Assembly (NCBI GenBank): GCA_018378255.1
Contig: JAGZXV010000177.1
Location: 1-12,212, forward strand
Length of the DNA stretch: 12,212 nt
Direction: 5' to 3'
Origin: Clostridiaceae bacterium
GTDB lineage: Bacteria > Bacillota > Clostridia > Lachnospirales > Lachnospiraceae
The translations under genes were made by a program, and so were the position numbers. Under the pieces are notes generated by a model, which did not search any database, was not told where the DNA came from, and saw nothing but the letters and a program-made list of their open reading frames with translations. Every line of letters begins with the position of its first letter. The stretch's first letter is position 1. Positions 1 through 5,560 of the stretch are shown in pieces.

Positions 1-1335
1 TATCTGACAGAACATTTCTGGTGGATGGGAGACGGCAGGGAACCCATGAATAACTGGACGGTCTGGTGTACCCAGAACGTGCTGCTGGCCGCATTTACGC
101 GGAATACGGACGGGAATGGAAAAAGGGAGGAGGCCATATTGGCCCAAGCATGCCGAAGCATCGATTATTTTCTGGAGGAATACGGGGAGGACGGCTGCTG
201 CGATGAAGGCGCCCAATACTACCGACATGCCGGGCTGTGCCTGTTCAACTGCATGGAGGTGCTAAACGGGATAACGGGAAATGCCTTCGCCTCCCTATAT
301 GAAAAAAATAAAATCAAGAATATTGCCGCATATATTGTAAATGTGCATATTGATGATATTTACTATGTAAACTTTTCCGACTGCTCCCCGGTGGCCGGAA
401 GATGCAATGCAAGGGAATTCCTGTTCGGCCAGAGAACCCAAAACTTAGGTTTGATGGAACTGGCCGCCTCAGACTACCAAAAAAGTGATGACCCGCTACT
501 CACCGGGGAGCACAACCTGTTTTACCGCCTTCAAACCCTGGCCTGCCATGAAAAAATGGCCGCATATGACAAAAATCCCCCAATCCCCCACGGGGACATC
601 TTTTATGAAAGCACCGGCCTTTTTATCGCCAGAGACAGCCACTTCTGCCTTGCCGTAAAAGCCGGAGGCAATGACGACAGCCACAATCACAATGACACAG
701 GCAGTTTTACTGTTTATAAGGATGGGAAGCCCTTATTCATAGATATCGGCGTTGAAAGCTATACCGGAAAAACATTTTCGCCCCGGCGTTATGAAATATG
801 GACCATGCAGTCACAGTATCATAACCTGCCCACATTTTCAGGATGCAGCCTCTCCGACCTGGAAGCTGCGCCCTACGCATACACAGCGGATTTTTGCGGC
901 GGGATCGGGGCGATGGAAATGAACGGGGCGGATTATAAGGCCAAGGACGCGACTTATCTTTTAGGTAAAGATTACAGTTTTATCACCATGGATATTGCGG
1001 ATGCGTACCCGGATAAACGGATCAAATCCTATATCCGCAAAGCGGAACTATACAAGGAAAAAGAGATTGTGATCACGGATTCCTATGACGGTTCTCTGTC
1101 GCCGGCCATCCTGTCATTGATGACCTATGAGAAACCGGTTTGGGATGCCGGTTCGAAGGTTCTTTTTGTGGGCAATCTGGGAAAATGCCGGATCACAGGA
1201 GAATGTGGAGTTGAAATTCAGAGCATCCCCATCGAAGACCAGAGATTGCGGTCAGCCTGGAAACATGAGATATACAGATGTTTGGTAACTTTTGCGGGGG
1301 GAAAGGTGGAGTTGAGGATACGGGCAGACGGTTAA
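1..1335 (+). CDS. Heparinase II/III-family polysaccharide lyase, 3' part (5' end outside window)
   Basis: The frame is open from the first base, so this is the C-terminal 444 residues of a longer protein ending at TAA 1333-1335. Heparinase II/III-type lyases (PL12/15/21 and relatives) cleave uronic-acid-containing glycans by beta-elimination, using an alpha-barrel followed by a beta-sandwich. Visible hallmarks are an NNW motif (residues 17-19 of the visible part, candidate catalytic Asn), DEGAQYY (68-74, candidate catalytic Tyr), HNHNDTGSF (228-236), the family's His-rich catalytic/metal strand, followed by the 'G-x-P-L-x-x-D-I-G' strand and YHNLPTFSG near 273-281. The second half is beta-rich as expected. 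Whether it has a signal peptide cannot be seen. It converges on the minus-strand operon and is not part of it, so a shared substrate is only a possibility. Family confidence is high; the substrate (heparin, alginate, hyaluronan-type or other uronide) cannot be told. Confidence 0.9.
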   Translation, partial: YLTEHFWWMGDGREPMNNWTVWCTQNVLLAAFTRNTDGNGKREEAILAQACRSIDYFLEEYGEDGCCDEGAQYYRHAGLCLFNCMEVLNGITGNAFASLYEKNKIKNIAAYIVNVHIDDIYYVNFSDCSPVAGRCNAREFLFGQRTQNLGLMELAASDYQKSDDPLLTGEHNLFYRLQTLACHEKMAAYDKNPPIPHGDIFYESTGLFIARDSHFCLAVKAGGNDDSHNHNDTGSFTVYKDGKPLFIDIGVESYTGKTFSPRRYEIWTMQSQYHNLPTFSGCSLSDLEAAPYAYTADFCGGIGAMEMNGADYKAKDATYLLGKDYSFITMDIADAYPDKRIKSYIRKAELYKEKEIVITDSYDGSLSPAILSLMTYEKPVWDAGSKVLFVGNLGKCRITGECGVEIQSIPIEDQRLRSAWKHEIYRCLVTFAGGKVELRIRADG

Positions 1336-1343
1336 AGGGAAAG

Positions 1344-1392
1344 GGGTTGTCACAGAATGAATGCCAAATTCATTTTGTGGCAACCCTATTTT
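1344..1392. terminator. Rho-independent terminator between convergent genes, probably bidirectional
   Basis: A left arm at 1344-1362 and a right arm at 1368-1386 form a 19-bp stem with two G-U wobbles and a 5-nt loop (GCCAA). On the + strand it is followed by TATTTTCTAT. It starts 9 bp after the lyase stop codon. Read on the minus strand, the stem is followed by CCTTTCCCTTTAA, a weaker pyrimidine tract, so it may also stop the long minus-strand operon, whose last stop codon is at 1507. Confidence 0.9.
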
Positions 1393-1506
1393 CTATCTCT
1401 CAATACTTTTCCCCGTTTCCATCTCTGTCGACATAACAGTAAAAATAAATCCTCAAATTGGAAATTCTTCGGATCGGCTTCATATGTGGGGTACACTCAA
1501 TCTCTT

Positions 1507-2253
1507 TTACCTTCCACATATCCATTCCGCAATGTTTGTAAACAGCCGCTCATACCCTTCCCAATTCAGAAACTCTTCCGAAGCCCAATTGGGCGTGCAG
1601 TCGGAGGTGAACGCGTAGACCCGCCCTTTTCCGATGCCCATGGCCGCCAGAAAAGGATCATCTCCAAAGGATGCGATCACATCCGCGCCTGGTTTCGGCA
1701 TAACTTTGTTGTAGCCACAGAGGATCGGCCATCCGTCTGCGGGCAGGCCCTCTACGGTGGGGTGATCCTTTAAAAGAACCTGCGGGCGCACGCCTTCCGG
1801 GCATTCCATGCGGTCGTCCCAGTTTAGCATCTCCACAGGCAGGACCTCAGCCAGAGGGGTCATGCCGTATCTAGCTGTGTTGCCGATGCCGGAAAAGCTG
1901 AAATAACCACCGCACATCAAAAGGCCGCCTCCCTGGTACACATAATCGCGAAGGAGCTTTAAGCGGTTAATCCGCACTCCTGTGGACGGGTTTTTAAGCA
2001 TGGTGTTGCTTCCCACATCGCTTAAAATCACCGCATCGTATTCCTTCAGCTCTTCCATGGTCACAGGAAAATGTTCCATCACATCGTGGGTCATCATGTG
2101 GGTTACGGAAAATCCACCCCGTCTGAGCATACCGCAGAACCCGGCCCCCTTCCCATCAGAATAGGCGGGCAGGGTCACATAATCTGCGCCGCGGACATAG
2201 GTGAAGGTTCCCGTATAGCTCTCGCCTAAAAACAATATCCTCTTCTCTTCCAT
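1507..2253 (-). CDS. Glutamine amidotransferase-like (GATase1_like, PF07090/DUF1355) protein
   Basis: A 248-residue protein with the flavodoxin-like class I glutamine amidotransferase fold typical of PF07090. Signatures are an N-terminal strand with FLGES (8-12), the 'DAVILSDVG' strand (73-81), a 'GGGLLMCGGYFSF' elbow (108-120) followed by GIGN.ARYG and TPLAEVLPVE (132-141), and a C-terminal 'AFTSDCTPNW' (214-223). Members are usually about this length, lack a proven reaction and often sit next to sugar-utilisation genes. Cys114 lies at the nucleophile-elbow position, but a full Cys-His-Glu triad is not evident, so amidotransferase activity should not be assumed. The start is placed at 2253: GAGGA at 2259-2263 lies 5 nt upstream, whereas the in-frame ATG at 2265 has no ribosome binding site. 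It is the last gene of the operon, just after the amidohydrolase stop. No signal peptide is seen, so it is probably cytoplasmic. Confidence 0.85.
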   Translation of the reverse strand: MEEKRILFLGESYTGTFTYVRGADYVTLPAYSDGKGAGFCGMLRRGGFSVTHMMTHDVMEHFPVTMEELKEYDAVILSDVGSNTMLKNPSTGVRINRLKLLRDYVYQGGGLLMCGGYFSFSGIGNTARYGMTPLAEVLPVEMLNWDDRMECPEGVRPQVLLKDHPTVEGLPADGWPILCGYNKVMPKPGADVIASFGDDPFLAAMGIGKGRVYAFTSDCTPNWASEEFLNWEGYERLFTNIAEWICGR

Positions 2254-2258
2254 CTTCT

Positions 2259-2263
2259 TCCTC
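2259..2263 (-). promoter_or_regulatory. Ribosome binding site fixing the GATase-like gene start at 2253
   Basis: GAGGA on the minus strand, 5 nt before ATG 2253. It overlaps the alternative in-frame ATG at 2265, which itself lacks a Shine-Dalgarno match, so the shorter protein is favoured. Confidence 0.65.
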
Positions 2264-2268
2264 ATCGC

Positions 2269-3378
2269 CTATCTGTATTTTTTCAGGCCCTCATAGACTT
2301 CCAGCAGCAGCGGATATGATATCTCGTGATACTTCATCCTGTCCCCTCTGCGGTAGAGCTCCACCAGCTCCTTTGTATATTCCAGCACCTGGTCCACTTG
2401 CACATCCGCAGGCTCCATGCCCGTCATCTTTTCAAAATTCGTATGGTAGATCTTCTCCAGAACCTCATCGGGAAGCCCGATTCCCTTGATCGGAAAACCG
2501 TATCCTTCAAAATCGTCGGTGGTCTCCAGAAAATGGCGGATGTTCTTCACATTTTGCTCCGCATATTCGATCTTCTCCTTCATCGGAGTCATGCCGTCTC
2601 CGCTCAGGCCCCCGTTATCCGTGCCAAATAGAATCCGGTCCGCGTATTTGATGAAGAAATCATGCCATTGATCCGGGATTTTCGTGAAGTTCTCATACAT
2701 CTCAACTCCCGGAGTCAGATCGAACCTGACATTGGGGAACCGTTCCATCACCTCTTTTGACCGCCCGATATCATTCGAAAGGAAATAAAAATGAGGGAGC
2801 ACCACCTGAAGCCTGGGGTGAGCGGCCAGAACCTTGTGGGTATCCTGATAGATCTCCTCCTTCTCCGCATAGGTTCCGTCGTCGTACAGCCACCCCTTCT
2901 GAAGCGCAAAATCAGGGCAGGTGTCAGCGCTCCAGAAGGTCTCCGGGTCGTTCACATGCATCAGCAGCGGAATCTGCTTTTCCTCCAAATAGGAGAACAT
3001 CTCCTCATAACACGGCTTGCTGATCCATGACTTCCCTAAATCCCTGTGGATCATAGGTTTCATCTCGATCATTTTGATGCCGTCATACCCCATTTCCATA
3101 TACCGCTTCACCTGCCCGGTGAAGTCCTTGGGGCAGATGCCCTCCGGCGTATAATAGTCGAAACCGGCGTAGGCAAAAACTTTCTTCGGATTTCTCATCT
3201 TAAACAGCATGGTAAGGGGATTCTGGGAGATATATTCCGGATTCCACTGCGGCACGCTGGCCACCACGAACTGGGAACAGCCTGTACGTTCCATCAGCTC
3301 CTCCGTATCCCTGTAAAATGTTTCCAATCCCGTATAACCGCCATGTAAATGGCTGTGTCCATCCACGATCTTTCTCAT
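2269..3378 (-). CDS. Metal-dependent amidohydrolase (amidohydro_2, PF04909 type)
   Basis: A 369-residue TIM-barrel hydrolase or lyase of the amidohydrolase_2 group. The full metal/active-site set is visible: HSH at 8-10 after the first strand (VDGHSHLHGG), His141 (LLMHVND), His196 (VVLPHFYF) and Asp254 (ILFGTDNGG) on the last strand. Length is normal for the family. PF04909 enzymes act on lactones, amides or carboxylates; here it could remove an acyl group or open a lactone from the operon's substrate, but the reaction is not determinable. The start at 3378 is chosen because AAGGA (3386-3390) lies 7 nt upstream, while the in-frame ATG at 3396 has none. It follows the kinase gene by 58 bp, and the GATase-like gene follows closely. 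No signal peptide; cytoplasmic. Confidence 0.85.
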   Translation of the reverse strand: MRKIVDGHSHLHGGYTGLETFYRDTEELMERTGCSQFVVASVPQWNPEYISQNPLTMLFKMRNPKKVFAYAGFDYYTPEGICPKDFTGQVKRYMEMGYDGIKMIEMKPMIHRDLGKSWISKPCYEEMFSYLEEKQIPLLMHVNDPETFWSADTCPDFALQKGWLYDDGTYAEKEEIYQDTHKVLAAHPRLQVVLPHFYFLSNDIGRSKEVMERFPNVRFDLTPGVEMYENFTKIPDQWHDFFIKYADRILFGTDNGGLSGDGMTPMKEKIEYAEQNVKNIRHFLETTDDFEGYGFPIKGIGLPDEVLEKIYHTNFEKMTGMEPADVQVDQVLEYTKELVELYRRGDRMKYHEISYPLLLEVYEGLKKYR

Positions 3379-3385
3379 ATTTTTA

Positions 3386-3391
3386 TCCTTT
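3386..3391 (-). promoter_or_regulatory. Ribosome binding site fixing the amidohydrolase start at 3378
   Basis: AAAGGA on the minus strand, 7 nt before ATG 3378. The longer in-frame start (3396) would place this site inside the coding region and has no site of its own. Confidence 0.65.
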
Positions 3392-3436
3392 CTCATACGG
3401 TCGTTTTTCCATATGACGACATTTAATCAAACTTCC

Positions 3437-4372
3437 CTACAGCAGCTTTGCAGCTTCCACCGCATATTCCAGCGCAGTCGTCTGTGAGGTGGTGAAGTCC
3501 AGGCCCAGGCCCAACCTTAGCAGTTGGCCCGTGCGATCCCGTATCCTCTCATTTTTCACCATGACGCTGCCCCAGAAAACCACAGGTATTCCCAATTCCT
3601 TCATGGCTTTTACCGTCTCCCCGCTCTGAGCCAGCGCGCTCTCCAGAAGACTGCAGAGCTTCCCGGACGTCCTCTCGATGATATCCAGGGCCGCCACGTC
3701 CCCCTCTCCGGCCGCAGCCTCCACCAAAGGCGCCAGCCTGGCCACTTCCGCCTTGTTGGTGCAGTTCTTCAGAAGATATGCGTTCAATGCCAGCGGCTCC
3801 CGTATAGGAAGGGCCTCATAAAAGAGGGAATAGAGAGCCGGGCACGGCAGCCGCCCGTCCAGATGGTTAACGGCGGCCCGCAGCACCTCCACGCCAATAT
3901 CAAAGGCGCTGCCCTCATCGCTCAGCAGGTTGCCCCAGCCGCCTCTGCGGACTATGGTTCCGTCCCTGTGCCTGGCCATGGCGATTGAACCCGTACCAGC
4001 CAGAAGCACCGCTCCCGGCTCTTTTTTCAGATGAAGCAGCACCTCGCAGTCGTTGATCACAAGCAGCCTGTCCTTTGAAAATCCCAGCTCCAGAAACAGG
4101 CCCCTGCACTGTTGTTTCATCGCCGGATTATCGATGCCGCTGGCGGCCACGCAGATCCCGGCGCAGTCCTTCACCTCCAGCCCCATGGAGCGCAGCCCCT
4201 TCCAGGTAATATCCTGGTAGCGCTCCCTGCAGGTTTCATAGCTGTTGGAATTGAGGGTGCAGCCCGTGCCTGAAAAGTTCATGATCTCCGTCCGCCCTTC
4301 CAGTCGTATTCCCATCCTGGCCGTGGTGCCACCAATATCCATTCCAATCCAATAGCGCATCCGATCTCTCAT
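3437..4372 (-). CDS. BadF/BadG/BcrA/BcrD-family kinase, probably (amino)sugar kinase of the N-acetylglucosamine/glucosamine kinase type
   Basis: A 311-residue ASKHA-fold kinase expected to transfer phosphate from ATP to a sugar hydroxyl, most likely making an amino sugar 6-phosphate. Visible: phosphate-1 loop DIGGTT (12-17), ASGID (77-81), NDCE (107-110) where GlcNAc kinases carry the catalytic Asp, the phosphate-2/adenosine segment AGTGSIA (125-131), and GGWGNLLSDEGSAFDIG (144-160), a hallmark of GlcNAc/GlcN kinases in PF01869. A late FWGSV (267-271) fits the second nucleotide-binding segment. The length is typical. The start at 4372 has GGAGG 6-7 nt upstream. It sits directly after the GlmS-like gene, which would use a phosphorylated amino sugar. 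Benzoyl-CoA reductase or 2-hydroxyacyl-CoA dehydratase activator relatives are excluded by the absence of their Cys motifs and partners. Exact sugar (GlcN, GlcNAc or another) unknown. Confidence 0.85.
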   Translation of the reverse strand: MRDRMRYWIGMDIGGTTARMGIRLEGRTEIMNFSGTGCTLNSNSYETCRERYQDITWKGLRSMGLEVKDCAGICVAASGIDNPAMKQQCRGLFLELGFSKDRLLVINDCEVLLHLKKEPGAVLLAGTGSIAMARHRDGTIVRRGGWGNLLSDEGSAFDIGVEVLRAAVNHLDGRLPCPALYSLFYEALPIREPLALNAYLLKNCTNKAEVARLAPLVEAAAGEGDVAALDIIERTSGKLCSLLESALAQSGETVKAMKELGIPVVFWGSVMVKNERIRDRTGQLLRLGLGLDFTTSQTTALEYAVEAAKLL

Positions 4373-4406
4373 ATTTCTCCTCCACGACGAATCATTCCGC
4401 CCAGTC

Positions 4407-4441
4407 GGACGGACCGGCCGTCAGAATCATATTTGCCGTCC
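4407..4441 (-). other. Intercistronic dyad with two competing pairings
   Basis: In the 71-bp gap between the SIS gene and the kinase gene, GACGG (4408-4412) can pair with CCGTC at 4418-4422 over a 5-nt loop. Alternatively GGACGG (4407-4412) can pair with CCGTCC at 4436-4441. No T-run follows, so this is not a terminator. It could stabilise or process the mRNA, or be chance in GC-rich spacer. Confidence 0.35.
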
Positions 4442-4443
4442 CT

Positions 4444-5514
4444 TTACAGCTTCGTATTCATAAACTGATAGAATTCCGGGAATTTCGGCTTGTCGCAGTC
4501 GATCCTCTTCTCCTCCGATCCCACCGCCGACAACACCTGCGCAAATATCATGGTTTCAAACGGCTGGGTATACCACATGCCGCTGCCCTTCAGGCAGAGC
4601 GTCTTTTCATCCGTTTCCGTCAGGCTTTTAGAAGTTATCAGATAACCGTCGCAGCCCTTTTCCCCGCAAAACTGCCGCAGCCGCGCCATGCGGTCCGCAT
4701 TTTCATCGGTGGAGGGAATCCAGAAATAGCACTCTCCCTGCCCGATGGTATTGTTCACTCCATGGAGATATTCTTCAAATTCATAACAAAAGGCCGGCAC
4801 ATACAGGGTTTCCAGCACCTTCAGGGCGCTCTCCATACCCACTGCATATCCTTCTCCGTCCGATACCCAGGTAAAATGAGGGTAGGAGGCCATTTTTGTC
4901 ACATGCCGTCCACAGAATTCATAACATTTTTCCGTATTTTCAGACGCATAAGCGAAGGACAGCTTCAGATTGTCCACGTAAACGTCCAGTTCCGCTTCTG
5001 TTTTTTTCCCCCACAGCTTTGCCAGCCCCATGGCCGTCACATACAGGGTGAGAACAGTGGCCGTCATGCCCTTTGTCTTCGGACCCACGCTTTCCTGACC
5101 GCAGCCGATCAGGATATGCCCGTCACAGGCTTTTGCCAGCGGGGAGTCCCCGTCCGAAGTCATGGCCGTCACCTCATACCCCTTCGCCTGAAGGTCCCTC
5201 ACCGCATACATGGTGGACGTGCTCCTGCCCGACTGGGACACGGCGATAACCAGCGTATCTTCCGGCTCAGAAAACCAATGCCCCATACGGGTGGGCATCA
5301 AAACCCTGGTCTCCACACCCAGCAGCTCTTCAAACAGTTCTTTTGCCGCCAGTGACGCGTTCATGGAGCTTCCCGATCCCAGCAGCACGATCTGCGATGC
5401 CCTTCTGCCCTTCATCCTCTCAAGGAAAGGCCCGGTCAGGGCCTCCCTTTCCTCTAATATCCCAGCCCACACCCCGGGCTGTTCCTCTATGTACTGCTTC
5501 ATCTTTTCCGCCAT
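4444..5514 (-). CDS. SIS-domain sugar isomerase/deaminase (GlmS isomerase-like, FrlB/AgaS-type)
   Basis: A 356-residue protein with two SIS domains and no N-terminal glutaminase domain. First SIS: GSGSSMN (46-52) and SQSGRST (93-99), the phosphosugar-binding loops. ESVGPKTKG (141-149) matches the GlmS 'E-S-x-V-A-x-T-K' loop. Second SIS: the stretch at 226-251 aligns with the GlmS catalytic helix, keeping Glu228, Lys232, Glu235 and His251 where E. coli GlmS has Glu481, Lys485, Glu488 and His504. This predicts ring opening and aldose/ketose isomerisation with C2-nitrogen chemistry. Without a glutaminase domain it should act as a deaminase (for example GlcN6P to Fru6P plus ammonia) or as a deglycase of an Amadori-type amino-acid sugar phosphate. 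The GlmS Schiff-base Lys is not clearly aligned in the different tail (DKPKFPEF near 341-348). The start at 5514 has GGAGG 6 nt upstream; extending further would run into the GH9 coding sequence. Cytoplasmic. Confidence 0.85.
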   Translation of the reverse strand: MAEKMKQYIEEQPGVWAGILEEREALTGPFLERMKGRRASQIVLLGSGSSMNASLAAKELFEELLGVETRVLMPTRMGHWFSEPEDTLVIAVSQSGRSTSTMYAVRDLQAKGYEVTAMTSDGDSPLAKACDGHILIGCGQESVGPKTKGMTATVLTLYVTAMGLAKLWGKKTEAELDVYVDNLKLSFAYASENTEKCYEFCGRHVTKMASYPHFTWVSDGEGYAVGMESALKVLETLYVPAFCYEFEEYLHGVNNTIGQGECYFWIPSTDENADRMARLRQFCGEKGCDGYLITSKSLTETDEKTLCLKGSGMWYTQPFETMIFAQVLSAVGSEEKRIDCDKPKFPEFYQFMNTKL

Positions 5515-5520
5515 ATTATT

Positions 5521-5525
5521 CCTCC
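5521..5525 (-). promoter_or_regulatory. Ribosome binding site fixing the SIS gene start at 5514
   Basis: GGAGG, 6 nt before ATG 5514. The frame stays open upstream to 5664, but that would overlap the end of the GH9 gene by about 100 bp and add 50 basic, low-complexity residues unlike any SIS protein. Confidence 0.8.
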
Positions 5526-5560
5526 ATTTCAAATCATTCAGGCTCTGTCTGTCCGCTATT

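Noticed and set aside
300..372. AT-rich patch inside the lyase gene as a possible insertion scar
   Set aside because: The frame stays open through it and the encoded region fits the linker before the sandwich domain; no repeats flank it.
1482..1521. Inverted repeat ATATGTGG / CCACATAT around the end of the GATase-like gene
   Set aside because: Only 8 bp with a 24-nt loop and no following T-run; the stronger hairpin at 1344-1386 explains termination.
1357..1773. + strand open frames running from the terminator into the GATase-like gene
   Set aside because: They start inside the terminator hairpin and overlap a conserved minus-strand gene; no supporting motif.
3437..4372. Activator of benzoyl-CoA reductase or 2-hydroxyacyl-CoA dehydratase (same PF01869 family)
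   Set aside because: No cluster-ligand Cys arrangement or dehydratase partners; the GGWGNLLSDEG block is typical of amino-sugar kinases.
4762..5355. 197-codon + strand open frame opposite the SIS gene
   Set aside because: Shadow of the conserved SIS coding sequence; no family resemblance.
4444..5514. SIS protein as a MurQ-type N-acetylmuramate-6-phosphate etherase (D-lactate release)
   Set aside because: It has two SIS halves with GlmS-style catalytic residues and the E-S-V-G-x-K-T-K loop, not the single-SIS MurQ layout.
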